A stretch of 64,000 nt of DNA from Dillenia suffruticosa (Eukaryota > Streptophyta > Magnoliopsida > Dilleniales > Dilleniaceae). The stretch is from contig JAVTVX010000012.1 of assembly GCA_033439265.1 (NCBI GenBank), forward strand, positions 17,742,501-17,806,500. Reading direction: 5' to 3'. Each line of letters starts with the position of its first letter. Position 1 is the first letter of the stretch. Under the pieces are notes generated by a model that saw only the letters and a program-made list of their open reading frames with translations, was not told the origin of the DNA and searched no databases. This document shows, piece by piece, positions 44,577-57,699 of this stretch. The position numbers were made by a program, and so were the translations under genes.

Positions 44577-46100
44577 ATGGATTATTCAGTTCCTCCACCA
44601 TTGATTATTCTCCTCATCATTCTTCCACTGTTCTCTATACATTCACACCATCACATCACCCTTCCTTTTTCTCAAGCTCATAGTGGTGGACGGCAACATT
44701 ACCACCAAAATCGCGGTGGAAACCATGGGTGTGGTTGTAATAATAATAGGCATAGATGAGGTTATGATTATGGCCAAGAAGAGCAAAATGTGTAATATTG
44801 GTATTGGCCAATAATTGAAAATTCTAGATTATGGCTTAGGCTGCCTTCAGCACCTTTTTGGGGTACCCAATCCCTTATTTGGACCATTAGGGGCAGCCCA
44901 TCAACACAGCTAGCTAAATCAATTGCGTGGTGCGCCATGGGCTTTGGGTCATGAGATAGCCCAACCTAAACAACCTAGTCTGCAGCATTCGAAGGCCCAC
45001 AAGTTTTTTGGACCACTTGACATACTTCTAGGTCTTCCTATCAGCCCACGGACATAGTCTAGCCACTCAACTCTTTATCTCTTTAGCAGCTGCCAACTAT
45101 TGGTAGTATCTTGGCACTAACACCGCCAACCACTTGACATACGTCCAAGATAATTTTTATTCTATTTTTACTAAGAGCAATATTTCTCATGTTTTTGTCA
45201 GTAATGGAACCCCTTTCCTATTTCTTATCTCAAAAAGACTTATCTAAACACATCTTTTTCTCATCTCCATCTTAATAAAAAAAATCTCATTTTTGTGTGC
45301 TAATATATGAGAGATAATCCTTGGTCTATAGAATTTGATCCATTTGATTTCTTTGCGAAGGATTTTTGGACTAAACAGATCACTCTTAGGTGCAATAGTC
45401 TAGAAGATCTCTATCCAGTAACTCCTTCTCCCACTTCTTCTCCATCGACTACTTTGGCCCTCTCTTCCTCCCCTACTTGGCATAGGTGTCTTGGTCATCT
45501 CGACACATCTACCTTTTGTTATTTATTATTACAAAATTTAGTTTCTTGTAATAAAAACATTTGCCATGCTTTTTGTAATACTTGTCAATTAGGGAAGATT
45601 TTCCACTTCACAATATATAAGTTTTGCTCCCTTTTATATTGTCTATTTTGATCTCTGGATATCACCCATATATAGTGATAGTGGTTTTCAGTATTATTTG
45701 AGTTTTTTAGATGATTTCTCTTATTTTGTCTGGGTATATCCTCTGTGTACTAAATCTCATGTTTTTGAAAAATTCCTTCACTTTCTTGCTTTTGTTCACA
45801 TACAATTCAACATTGAGATCAAAATGTTTCAATATGACAATGGCACAAAATTTAATAATTCATCTTTGTCACTTTCTTTATCAATCATGGCATCTCCTAC
45901 CGTTTCTATTGTCCATACACTCCACAACAAAATGACAAAACTAAGTGGATATTATGCACCATTAATGATATTGTTCATACTCTTTTTTTTAAGCCTTATG
46001 CTACCATTATATTGGATAGAGGTATTGCATAGCTGCGCATTTACTTAATATACGCCATACAAAAGCTCTTTCCAATCAAATACCGCTTCAAACTTTTTTC
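44577..46100 (+). pseudogene. copia gag end, protease and integrase remnants
   Basis: 'GGRQHYHQNRGG' and a Cys/His cluster (44680-44757) mark the gag end. The open stretch 45307-45651 reads 'PWSIEFDPF', 'LYPVTPSPT', 'WHRCLGHLDTSTFCYL' and 'CHAFCNTCQLGK', which is the region after protease plus the integrase HHCC domain. 45698-46048 reads 'FLDDFSYFVWVYPL', 'FQYDNGTKFNNSS' and then 'YWIEVLHS', the integrase core. Stops and frameshifts are frequent. Confidence 0.85.
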
Positions 46101-46699
46101 ACAAGCGACAAATTTATATTCATCTTTGTATTTTTGGTGCTTGTGTTATGCAAACATATCCCATACTACCCCTCACAAATTAGCCTCTTGCTCCATGCCA
46201 TGTGTATTGCTCAGCTATCCACCACATGTCGTGGTTATAGACTCTTGACCTTACTACCAAGAAGATAATCATTTATTGCCATGTTACACTTGATGAGCAG
46301 AAATTTTGTTTTGCATCACAACATACACCCAAAACCATTTCTTATAATTTTCTCGACCCCATTGATAGCATACATTTTCTTTTTCTTTGCCACATCCTTA
46401 TCTCGTCATCATCTCCTATCCCTATGACATCCTTGCCGTTATCTCCCGTCTCAATGACCTCTCCAGCTTCCTTTCTTTCTTGCACTCCATACCTATACCA
46501 TCTCCCTCACCTAGTCCCCCTCCTCCTCATCATCATCATATGTCACACATAGTCAACATGGCATATTCAAATGAAAGCAACAAATTTCCCTTCACACTTA
46601 TACTACATCTTCCATTCCTTGTAACAACCAACACGCTCTTTAGGATCCAAACTTATAAAGAGCAATACTTGAGGAATATTCTGCTCTTATCAATAAAGA

Positions 46700-47514
46700 T
46701 ACTTTGGAATTTTGTTCCCCAATATTCCACGTTAACATTGTTAATTCTCAATGGATCTTCAGGGATAAATTTGATTTAGAAATTAATCTCATAAGCCATA
46801 AGGCTCGTCTAGTTGCAGTTGGTAGTTCTCAACTTATTGGTCTGTATTGTGATGAAATTTTTAGCCCTATGATTAAACTAGCCACTATCCATATGATTTT
46901 TAGCTGCCAGTCTTTAGATCTTGGCCCATCCACTAGTTGGATGAACATAATGTTTTTCTCTATGGACATCTTCAGGAGACAATCTATATGCAACAATTAC
47001 TTGGTTTTGCCGATAACACTCACTCAGATTATGTTTGCCGGCTTGAAAAGTCTCTCTATGGACTTAAACAGGCTCCATGAGTATGGTACCAGTGGTTTGC
47101 TACTTTTATAACCTCCATCATCTTTGTAAGTTATCAATCTGATGCACAACTCTTTGTGTTTTATTGAGGAACGAATATAACCATTCTCCTTTTATATGTT
47201 GGTGATATTATACTGACTATATCATTTATTATTCTTCTATACTCTATTATTACCTCTTTAAGCAAAGAGTTTGCTATGACTGATATGGTGCCATTACATT
47301 ACTTTCTAGGTATCTCAGTGTCATGCACAAAGAATGAACTATTTCTTTCACAACTAAAATATGCTCCGAAGATTGTGGAATAACCTAAAATGGTCTCTTG
47401 TAATGTTTCTATCACTCCTATGGATACAAAAGCCAAATTATCTATTTGTAATGGGCATCTGATCTCTTATCCATCTCTTTATCACACCTCACTGGAGCTC
47501 CTCAATATCATACA
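46700..47514 (+). pseudogene. copia reverse transcriptase remnant
   Basis: 'SHKARLVAVGSSQL' and 'DEIFSPMIKLATIHMI' (46790-46900), then 'LDEHNVFLYGHLQETIYMQQ'-like text and 'SLYGLKQAP'. The active-site box has become YVGD near 47196. 'YHTSLELLNII' at 47478-47510 is where the solo LTR cuts the frame. Confidence 0.85.
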
Positions 47515-50500
47515 TGTAACATTGAAAATTTGGTATTAGAAAATTTCTATTGAATTTTCTTTGTAAAATACTAGGAGGAATTAGTTGTAACTGATTTTGA
47601 TTTATCATTGAAGGTCTTATAAGATTTTATCAAGTGAAATAGGATTTGGTAATGATTAGGGATAATTAAAATTAATTTGGGACAATTAATTGAAGTTCTA
47701 GTAAGACATGAAAATTGTCAAAATTAAAACTAATCTTGGCAAGTTGACCTACCCTTTTGATAAGTCAACTTAGAGTTTAGAAAATTGAATTTTGGCTATA
47801 TATAGAATTCATCATGTAGCAAATGTTAAGTCAACCTGAGGAACTCAGGTATCAGAATCCCAAGTTTGCTCATAACCCAGTTGAATTGCCACAATAACAA
47901 GTTGACTTGAGGAACTAGCCCTCAAAACTCTAAGTTTGTACATAACCCAAGTCAACTTGCCTAAGTAACAAGTTAACTTGAGGAACATGAGTCTCCGAAC
48001 ACTAAACCTGTATCAACTAAGTCGACTTGTCTAATGACAAGTCAACTTGAGTTGCAAGACTGCAACATCATAAGTCGACTTGCACTAAGTATAAGTTGAT
48101 TTGACAAATATAAATCTTAGAAAACATGACTATAATTTAGATAAGTCGATTTACTAGAAAGTTAAGTCGACCTGAGACTTACACAAAATGAAAATTGGGT
48201 CGACTTAATCACTATCCAAGCCGACCTAAACCCATGATAAACAAATATCAAGTCAACCTATAAAACCATAAGTCGACTTGACCCCACAAGAAATTAAACA
48301 TATAAGTCGATTTGAATTGTTTGCAAGTTATCTCATAAACATGGGCAAGCATCGAAATGACACAAAGGGGTAACTAAACTTGAATAAAACTTGAAGATAG
48401 TGAGGGAAAAGATAGAGATTTCACAACACACTATAAAAAAGCTTTAACAAGCATTCACTCACATTTCTCTCTCAAACACAATTGAGCTCTCTTCTTTCAC
48501 TCATTCTCTCCCTCTCCTGGCTCACTCTTCCTCTCTCTCTTTCTTGTACTTTATCCTCTCAATCTCTCTAAAAAATAATCACATTTTTATTAAACCACTC
48601 CTTAAAATTTTTAAACCCTCAATCAAACTCTTGAATAAAGATAGATTTGGGGACAAACTTACGGTTTGCTCCAAAAAGGGAGAAAATCTAGGGTTTTCAT
48701 GATCCAACGCCTAAGTCTTGATTCAACCAATGGATTGAGGTAATTTTCTTGTCATTTTCATAGTTCTAGTTCCATTACTCACGAATTTGATTTTTATGTT
48801 TGAAATTTACGATTTTTATAGAGAGAGAAAGTTAGGGTTTAAGCAAAGTTGATCTCAGATGAAATTTATGGCTTCCCTAAAGGTAATTTTGCTCTTTCAA
48901 CCTAGATTTGTGCCTTCCTAACATGGATTTGGATTATTAGAATTGGATTGTAAGATTTAATTGGAGAATTTACATCTAGAGTTTGTACTAGGATGAGAAT
49001 TGTGGAAGTTATGAATGGAAATGCTTCATTGATGCACTTGAGATGTATTTGATGAACTTGGAACATAGATTGATGGATTTATGAAATTAGAGTTCATATT
49101 ATGTTTGAGAAATTACATACAAGTGGAATTGGTATTGAATATCATAGATTAAGACATTTGGAATCTAAAGTGAAACTAGATATCAAATTGATTGTGAATT
49201 AGAAGTGATTACCATATCAAGAGGTGAGTGATTGTATGCTTACACTTAAATAAGAAAAATATCTTTTATTGAATTTTCTTAATGATTTTTGAAACTTAAT
49301 TTTATATGTTTTAGTGTGTGTATGGAATATCACAAAAATTGAATTTGATACACCTATGCATTCTATATGTTTTGAATGAACAAATGTGTTATACTGATTT
49401 ATTGATATTGAATACATTATCATGTTGACTACAAATGAGCAATTGCTAAAATGTTGGCATATGGATTGGATTTATGAATTTTGTGAAATGTGCATGGTGT
49501 GGTTACTAGGGGAAGAGTCTAACCCCAATTAAATGACTAATCATTTCCTCTCTTTGACACAAACCGTCTGATGTATGGTGGGGACTAATAGACCATAGTA
49601 TGTAACCGAGCGTGATAGTACATTCATGGCCGAATAATATGTCTAAGGGTATGGGATAGTTGGTTGCACCACCAACGAAATACCACAGCCAATGCTAGAT
49701 GAGAGTATTTATAAATGTAAATTACTAAAGACACTTGGCGGAGCCACCCTAAGTTCTGGTAGACCTTTATTGGGAATAATAATTTTGGCTTCGTTATGTT
49801 TGAAAATGTGAAATAGTTAGGTGCATATGACATTGAATTATGATAATTGTGAATTATGATAATTTTGAAAACAATAGTTTTATTTTTCTTGAATGAATTT
49901 GAGAATGACATGATAGTTTGGAATACACACATTTGATATATCTATCACATAAATTTTATTTACGTACAACTTGCATATCACTTACTAGGTATAGTATATA
50001 CTCATCTCCTACTTCCATTTTTACAGAGAAAGTCTAGTTGAGATTTGGGGAAGCTTGGTGCCGAATTCATAGAATCACGTTTGTCGGAATTCTTCAGGTA
50101 CTAGTTATCTTTGATTTGAGATATTAGTAGTCCCCAATGGAGAAAATTGTGTAACTATTTTAGAAATCTATTTTATACTATATTTATTTATTTTAGGATT
50201 TCGCTATAGTTTGTATATTTAAAATGAGGAGATCTAATTTTCTTCTTTTATTATTTATTTTTATTTCCTTGAAATTTTTTGGGAATTGTTATTGGTGGAA
50301 TTTGATATGAATTTTTTGAGTAGTGACTTGTTTTAAAATTTGTGGATTTGTTTGGATTTGAGTAGTCGGGTATGCTTGATGCATGCATCTTTTGAATAGG
50401 AATAGACCGGACTGATCCTTTGGTTGTACGATGAGTGCATGCTGAATTATTTTGAAAAATGAATAGATATCAATGAATGTCTTGCAACTTTTGGTGTACA

Positions 50501-50572
50501 AGTTAGTTTTACCCGTATTTCGGGGTAACGCGACGGTTGTTGCGTATTCGATCTGAAAGTCGGGATATGACA
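47515..50572 (+). mobile_element. Ty3-like solo LTR (~3.06 kb)
   Basis: Starts TGTAACATTG and ends GTCGGGATATGACA, termini typical of long Tekay/Del-type gypsy LTRs. Removing it rejoins the copia frame exactly (CAATATC-ATACA-TTTACTAG). The left target copy ATACA (47510-47514) is intact. The right copy reads TTATA. There is no gag or pol inside. A 71-bp-periodic motif array lies at 47740-48320, and a TATAAAAAAG box at about 48433. ORFs inside are chance. Confidence 0.8.
47740..48320 (+). repeat. ~71-bp tandem units with GTCGACTTG-type motifs
   Basis: The AAGTYRACYTGAGG motif recurs at 47828, 47899, 47970 and 48039 (spacings 71, 71, 69). A partner AAGTCAACTTG lies 21 bp before the third. Between motifs are CTCAGAA/TCT and AAGTTTG stretches. 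The layout equals that of 156-560. Confidence 0.8.
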
Positions 50573-51190
50573 TTATATTTACTAGAGCTAATATTACTTA
50601 TATGGCTCAACAATTGTGCCTCTTTATGCATATTCCTCGAAAGTCTCACTTTCAGTCCCTCAAGCATATTTTACGATACATTCTTGACACACTTGATCAT
50701 GGTTTGTAGTTCTACTCTTCGTCTATCAATGATTGCTTATTTAGATGCAGATTGGGGTGGTTGTACCGAAATCAGGTGTTCCACCTCTAGCTATTGTGTT
50801 TTTCTTGGTAGTAACTTAATTTCCTAGTCCTCCAAATGTCAGGCCACTGTTTCCTGTTCTGGTGCCGAACCGAGTATAATAGTGTTGCCAATGCAATAGC
50901 TAAGACCTACTAGCTACGTAACTTTCTTGTTGAGTTTCACTATCCTTTATCTAGAGCTACTTTGGTTTACTGTGATAATGTCAATGTTATTTACTTGTTT
51001 AATAATTCGGTTATATTAGTGCAATAAATACATTGAGATAGATATAGATTTTGTTTGAGAAAAGGTAGCCTTGGCACTGGTCAAAGTGTTTTATATGCCC
51101 TATACTTATTAGTATGTCGATATCTTTACAAAGAGCTTACCTTCATCACTTTTTCTTGACTTCCGATCCAGTTTGAGCGTTTAACCTCCT
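50573..51190 (+). pseudogene. copia RNase H remnant (after the solo LTR)
   Basis: Resumes with 'FTRANITYMAQQLCLFMHIPRKSHFQSLK' at about 50580-50660. Then 'AYLDADWGGCTEIRCSTSSYCVFLG' holds the first RNase H aspartates, followed by 'YCDNVNVIYLFNN'. It ends in 'YADIFTK'-like text near 51120. Broken by stops. Confidence 0.88.
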
Positions 51191-51211
51191 CCTGCACTAA
51201 CTACAGGGGTA

Positions 51212-51400
51212 TGATAGAATATTGATCCTTATATCTATCCTATTAGCATAATATTTTGTCTTACATTCACCCCAATGATCAATCATGTATCTAACCATAT
51301 ATTGTGCACACATATGTTCTTGTAAATCTCTATATATAATGGAATATAGTTCTTTAAAGGTATGATAGAATTTATTCTCTTAATCAGTTTTCCTCTTACA
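51212..51400 (+). repeat. 3' LTR of short-LTR copia
   Basis: Starts TGATAGAATATTGATCC after an ACTACAGGGGTA purine tract and ends CCTCTTACA. Confidence 0.88.
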
Positions 51401-51750
51401 ATATTACTCTGGCTGATCTCTTCCCCTCTCTCTAAATACTCCGAGTAACCCTTTTCACAAATGGTTTCAGGTTTTAGAAAATATTAATTCTTGGTATCTA
51501 ATGAAAAGTAAAAAAAATCATAATTATGGTATTTAAAAGTAAAATAATCATCATCTTGTATCCTCATTGTATCCTCTTGCAAATTATTTTACTATTGAGG
51601 GTTTGATCATCATCATTAAATTAAGTTGGTGTGCCCAACAATCATGAAAATTCCAGAACTGCTAGGGTCTGTAGTAGTAATAAACCAATCATGAAAATTT
51701 GTAATATTATCATTCCTATGACTGCTACGGTCTATTAACCAACAATCCCT
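51401..51750. other. Spacer, nothing recognised
   Basis: AT-rich flank between the copia 3' LTR and the LINE remnant. Confidence 0.5.
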
Positions 51751-52400
51751 TGCAAAACTACACTTCAACAACAATTGTAAAATAGACTAAACTCCCTCTC
51801 TTTTCCACAAACTGGACACAAAGAATTAACTTCCGCATTCTTTGCTTGCAAAAAATCTTTAGTATTAAGGCAATTATGAACTGCCATCCACACCATATGT
51901 TTCATCTTCAAAGGGGACAACCAAATTCTAGAACTTCTTTCGGCCATTTCCGCATGACTGAGCATGCATGACTATATTTTGACCTCGAAACAAGTCGGTA
52001 GCTATTCTAATCAAGTACAAACTCTTTCTATCCTTGTACCAAGACCACCTATCTTAAGTATTTTTTAAACTCAACATTATGTTGGAAATCAGAACTCAGA
52101 TCTCGTTCATTAAAGGCCTTGTTTAACAAATCCCTATTCCAAATGAGCTAGCGGTAGCGATCGAATCTGCTACCTCACCGTTTTCAATTTCATGGCTATA
52201 CTTAAGGTAATATATAGATGATAAGCATCTGGTAACCCATCGTTCTTTATAAATAGCAATTTGTTGGCCATTTTCTACTTTCCACCAACATCCCGACCAA
52301 AAGGCATATCGTGCAGCCAATATGTTACGCCGCCTGTATCCAGAATTGTTATCTAATTAAGCTTTCAATAAAAATACTCCTGGGGTAACAGTGAGATCTA
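51750..52400 (-). pseudogene. LINE (non-LTR retrotransposon) C-terminal remnant
   Basis: The minus strand reads 'AARYAFWSGCWWKVENGQQIAIYKERWV' (52320-52230). Further on it reads 'LPLKMKHMVWMAVHNCLNTKDFLQAKN'-like text and 'CPVCGKEREF' (51900-51790). This is the zinc-binding domain (zf-RVT) that follows RT in plant L1-type LINEs. Several stops. The rest of this LINE lies at 59147-60480, beyond an inserted copia element. Confidence 0.85.
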
Positions 52401-52409
52401 CTTTGACCA

Positions 52410-52605
52410 TACAAAGAGGAAGGAGAGTTCTTTTTCTCTCACGTTCATCTACTTTGACCATACAGAGAGGAAGAGGCATCATTAGGGTTAATTAGGAAGT
52501 TACCTAAAAAATAATGGTTAATGGGTTTGTAAATAGGATAATAGGAGTTACCCCATTATCCCTAAATTTTCCAAAATGCCCCTCAATGGGTATAAAAAAT
52601 TAATA
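52410..52605 (-). repeat. Truncated 3' LTR of minus-strand copia
   Basis: Matches the first ~195 bp (minus sense) of 58642-59146. The rest is deleted. The phrase TACTTTGACCATACA(A/G)AGAGGAAG is present twice at its cut end (52402 and 52448). Confidence 0.8.
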
Positions 52606-53649
52606 TCTTCCACTTGTACATGAGGGCATTTTACATCCGTTACAATATCATAACTCATGCAATCTATCATATTACCCTGCTAGACTTTCATACAGGATTG
52701 GGTGTCGTGCAACCAATGAGTACACTTGCAAACAAAGATTTCTCGATACACCTGTTAGGATGATCGAGTAATCACCGTTAATAATAAAAAGAACTCGCTA
52801 TACCCCAGATCCAATGCAATTACATCCATCGAGGTACTTTCCTCATCGAAAGTAATCTCCAATCATTTGCTCGACTATTTATTCTATCAGTCTCAATTCA
52901 ACAGCTTTCCTAAACCTACCCCTTAGACTTCAATTTATCTTTCGGGCCACAGGTAAACAGACTAAAGTAGCAATATTGAATCCAAACTTTTAGGAACAGC
53001 AGAAAGTAATAAGGGCACACTAGATCCCACTTAATGGATCTCGGGTCTCACATAGTGGGAATGGGAATCATGATCATATTATCGTCTCAAATAATAGCTC
53101 CCACTGTCCCATGATCGTCTCATCACATGTGGTATGAAACACGTACTACAGTGTTATTCTTCGATCTCTCAAAGGGTATATGTCAGATTTCTTTAACACT
53201 ATGCAAGTATGAGACTCATTCTACACATAAGACTTTATCCAAAAATCTTAGAGAGAGCATCTCAAAGACAATATCACTAATCGCAGGTGATATCTTAGAT
53301 CTCAAATCTAGTTACTTACAGGCAACATGGATGTGGATATTTCCATGTCGGTCATATCATAGATGACCTAATCTTGAATACATATTAGGGTGATTTATAT
53401 TCTAGTAAGACCACTCTCAAATCCTTTTACGACTAGAAACCGTCTCATCTCTGTTCACTCAAATCTGGAGGTGGTTACTCATGTGAGAGAGTCAATCACG
53501 GTTGCCTAACACATCTTTTATCACAATATATCACAAAATATATAACAATAAATAAGTGCAAGAAAAATAAACTTGTGACCTAATGATGCATACATGTCAA
53601 TATTTCAATAAGCATCAAATACAGTACATGATGAGAAATGTCAAAGTAC

Positions 53650-54990
53650 ACTAAATCCAATGATTCCTTATCTCATAAATGAATTTCTCACAATGGGTTT
53701 TGTGAAGGGATCAGCCACGATACTGTATATCAAAGTGTATTTAGTTGTCACAATACCCTTCTCGGTAATATCTCTCATAGAGTGGTCTTCGGTATCAATA
53801 TGTTTGAGTTTACTATGATACTTAGGGTCTTGGTTGTTGGTAATGGGGTCTGAATATCACAATAATCATCGCCGATCTCCTATTATCTGTCACAACTCCT
53901 AAATCATCAATATATTTCTAGAACCAAACACTCTCATGAATTATCATTGAGTATACTATAATCTCAGTCTCTATCATAAATAAAGCTATACAAGTTTGCT
54001 TCTTACTGCTATAAGAAGATAAAACCCGATGTCAGTTTGCGTTCATTCAGATCGCTACTCCTAGTTGGAGTCTAAATACCTAACGAAATGTAAATGACAT
54101 CTTTCGTAATATAAGGAGAGGTCCGCAGTTCTTTTGAGATATCTTAGAATCCTTTTCACTACTCTACAGTGATCCCTTCCAACATTCGATTGATACCATT
54201 CACCAGACCTACTGCAAATTAAAAATCTAGTCGTGCATACCTCATTGCATACATTAGACTATACATTACACGTGTATATCTCATCCTACACACTAGATGC
54301 ACATTGCACTGGTGTAAGAGATTCTACTTATCTCCCTTATTTCTTCTCAAATTTTAGGACATATGTCAAAATTCTAGTTTTCGCCTTTAACGGTAGAGTA
54401 TCTATTGGGTTGTAATCATTCATCTCGAGATACTCAAGAATCTACTTGATGTAGAATTCTTATTAATGAGTCAACATCCTTCTCGAGCAATTCCTCTGGA
54501 TCCTAACTTCGAGAATGGACTAAAGTTCACCCATAAATAATAACCATGTTATAATGGTCATTGAAAACTCTCTATTGTTCCTGACCAACAGAATGTCACC
54601 TACATATAAGAACATGATCATAAAAGAGTTATCGGTATATATCAGATAAACACAATGATTCTACTCGATCATTATAAAACCATAAGATAACACCTCCTCG
54701 TGAAATCTCAGGTACCACTGGCTAGATAAGTGTTTAAGGCCGTATGTTGATTTCTAAATCTAACAGACTTTATCTATCTGATCTACTAGAACGAGCCTAG
54801 AGGGATGCTCCATGTAAATCGCTTCATCAAGACTTCCATTACGGAAAGCGATATTTACATCTATCTGGTGTGACTCCAGATCCATGTTCGTGACAATCGC
54901 TAAAAAATAAACGGATCGAGATAAATTGGATTACGACTCCCTGGTAGTCCAAACACCTCAGTCTAAATGTAACCATTGGTTACTAGATAG
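53650..54990 (-). pseudogene. copia reverse transcriptase / RNase H remnant
   Basis: The minus strand reads 'DVNIAFRNGSLDEAIYMEHPS' (about 54860-54800), 'STYGLKHLSSQWYLRFHEEV' (about 54730) and 'FLYVGDILLVRNN' (about 54610-54570), where the YxDD box is YVGD. It then continues to 'QRNCSRRMLTH'. The RNase H part toward 53650 is poorly preserved. Confidence 0.8.
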
Positions 54991-55249
54991 GTTTTATACT
55001 TTTTCATCGATTCTTCAACCTTCTCTTTACCTTGAGAACTTACTTGTTCCTAATAGTCCTTTTGTCCTTAGACAAATCAACTAGGTCCCAGACCCCGTTA
55101 ATTCTCATAAACTCTTTCTCTTCATCTATGGCCTTCAACAAATGGTCTTTCGTAGAACTCTCGAGAGTCTCGTGGACCGTTTTGGATTTTTTATAATCCT
55201 CTAGAGTCACAATGAGGGGTTCACCCTCAATCGAGAAGTGACGTTTAAG

Positions 55250-56200
55250 TACGTATGCTCGATACTCTTACGAGAAGAGAAAAATCTTTTTTTGATGGAT
55301 TGCTCCCACTGAAACCAAGATCCGTAGTAGATTCTTGTATTCCGCTGTTGGCTCTCCGAGCCACTAGGCTCATCTATCTCATAGAGGTAACGTCCAGATT
55401 GATTTCACATCTCTTAGAAAAATCATTCTCAATAAATGTGGTATCACGAGACTCAATCTCGATAATAGTGTCATTTGTATATTCACCTAAGAACACATAC
55501 TTTCTCGTAGGCCTAACTTGCTATGTGGATGCGAGAAATCGCGGCACAACCCTAAAATCTCAAGTGGCTAAGGTCAGGCTATCTCTCTGTCCAAATCTCA
55601 TGTGGGGTACTGACTGCAGAGTTTAATGAGACATAGTTGAGAATGTCAATAAAACATCTCCCCAATGGGAGACGGACATATTGATTTGCGCCATCATGAA
55701 CCTCACCATTTCCAACAAAGTCCTATTTTTTATCTTGGCTACTCCATTCTACTGAGAAGTAGTAGGAATAATCAGTAATCTCGTGATACTCTTCTCGAAA
55801 TAGAGCTCTCTGAGTTGTTCTAACATATATTCACGCCACCGATCGGTTTTAAAAGTTTTCATTCTCAAGTCTAACTGATTCTCAATCTCGCTAATAAACC
55901 TCCTAAAGTATTCTAATGGCTTTGACTTGTGTGAGATCAGATAAACGAACCGAAACGCGATAAACATCATAACGTACACAGCTCCATTTTAGGCTCTCAT
56001 GCTTATAAGGCCACAAATATTGAAATGGTCCAACTGTGGTAGAGTCCCATCTCTCATTGCATTGCCAAATGGTTTTTTTTATCATTTTGCATACTAGGCA
56101 AAACTTACAAACGAATAACTCGAATCTGGTCAGCGGGTTCAATAAATCACTCGCTGTTAACTGATTCATCATCTCTTACCCTATGTGTCCAAGTCTACCA
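55250..56200 (-). pseudogene. copia integrase remnant
   Basis: The minus strand reads 'FVYLISHKSKPLEYFRRFISEIENQL' and 'KTFKTDRWREYM' (55950-55820), then 'NGVAKIKNRTLLEMVRFM' (about 55735-55680). The usual catalytic Glu of the VAERRNR block is replaced by Lys. 'YVFLGEYTNDT' near 55490 marks the C-terminal part. A frameshift lies near 55750. Confidence 0.85.
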
Positions 56201-56599
56201 TGTCACCCATTTACATTATCATCTATGCAATTAGATGTAAAGACAATAGAAGAATGATAAGAAAACCATTAGAAGTAGTAGCACCCAGTACATTCCATAC
56301 ATCATGGATCAAAACTAGAACAAATCAAAAGAACTGTCGTATTTAATAAAACAAGTGTTTTTCTTGTATATCCTAGTCAATCTTAGACAAGGTACCAAAA
56401 TTCAAATTCCATTGAATGCTCGGGTATAAAGAAAGTCATAGCAAGTGTCAATCCCTCTGACGACGACAAATGTTATGTTCCTAACGTAAATTCTCTTAAC
56501 TTGAGGATTCACTCAATGGAACTCTATTTACGCGCTTCTGTCTCGAGTTACGTGGTTGGTGGCTCTTGAGTTTATAATCCACAAGGGAAAGAAATCAAC

Positions 56600-57480
56600 A
56601 AGCATCACAATATCAAGCCATATAAAGAAGAATGACATTCTTTCCGCTCGTCATGCTCACGAGCGAAATGACCAAATCTACCTTAAACGTAGTACTTCGT
56701 ATTGGTCTTGTCAAAATCCTTCTTTCTACGCTTTTGTACCTTGTTGTCGGTTTTCTTAGATGATTTTTATTACCTAGATCTTGAGTTTTCTTCATATGCT
56801 TATGCTGTTGGCTTGGTACTATGGGAGTCCTTACTTGACTCCTCTGAATAAGCACAACTTGAGTACGGCCTACTCGCTTCCAGGCACTCCTCCTCAAGCT
56901 CATATGCCTGCTCACATTAGTGAAAGTACGAATACTCTCGTCATTCGTAAGATAGGTTTTTATGGTTTCCCATGAATCAGGTAAAAGACTGGATTATACC
57001 TAATACTTGAATCTCATCCGAAATAGACTCGTCTGCATTCTTTAACTCAGCGATCATACTCGACATTTATATCAAATGTTGTAACATTGTTTGATCAACC
57101 ATTTTTTTCAACATCCTCACATTAGGAGCTGAAAAGAACATCACAATGCTCTTTTAGGCTGAGCCCAATTGACATATCCATAGGATATTGCTCGTAGAAC
57201 GAGATCAAGTTATCGTGTATGCTACTGATAAGGATTGCCCTAACTTGGCTATCCTTTTCTTCCACGCACGATAGACCTCCTCATCCCGTCTATTCTGAGA
57301 CATGGTATCGTTCCTGGTGCTCACCATCTCGTGTCTCAGAATCTCAAACAGATTTTGCTCCTCGAGAATAAATTGAATCTATTGGTGTAAAATCTCATAG
57401 ATCACATCATTCAGTTTACTTTCCTTACAAAAAATCTAATAGGACAGCTCTCAATGCAGTAAGAGACATTTGTGACTTAG
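56600..57480 (-). pseudogene. copia gag remnant
   Basis: Near 56700-56650 the minus strand reads 'GRFGHFARE', the core of a CCHC zinc knuckle with its cysteines lost or out of frame. The upstream (57480-56900) reading is consistent with a decayed gag domain but weak. Confidence 0.6.
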
Positions 57481-57699
57481 TGATATTTATTTTACATTTT
57501 GTGCACCCTACAAATCAACAAGTCCAAAATGACTCGAATATAGACCATAAAGTGAGCGTATGAGTCAACGGACACTATACACCACAACCCAGAATAGCAT
57601 CTTACCATTCGGATTTGGATTCGGTACACAAAAACCCACAAATAGTCACAAATATAGATATAAACCCTTAGAAAATTGAAAAATTCAATTTCGGACAAC

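Larger units (their letters stand above)
44121..51400 (+). mobile_element. Ty1/copia element (short-LTR, Ale/Retrofit-like), decayed
   Basis: The LTRs are 44121-44313 and 51212-51400 (193 and 189 bp), starting TGATAAAATATTGA/TGATAGAATATTGA and ending in CA. They share CACCCCAATAATCAATCATGTATCTA-like blocks. A decayed primer site TGGTATCAAAACC follows the 5' LTR. Plus-strand pol remnants occur in copia order. A 3.06-kb solo LTR interrupts the RT/RNase H connection at 47515. No clear target duplication was found (TTAAT versus ATATT). The lineage assignment is by motif likeness only. Confidence 0.88.
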
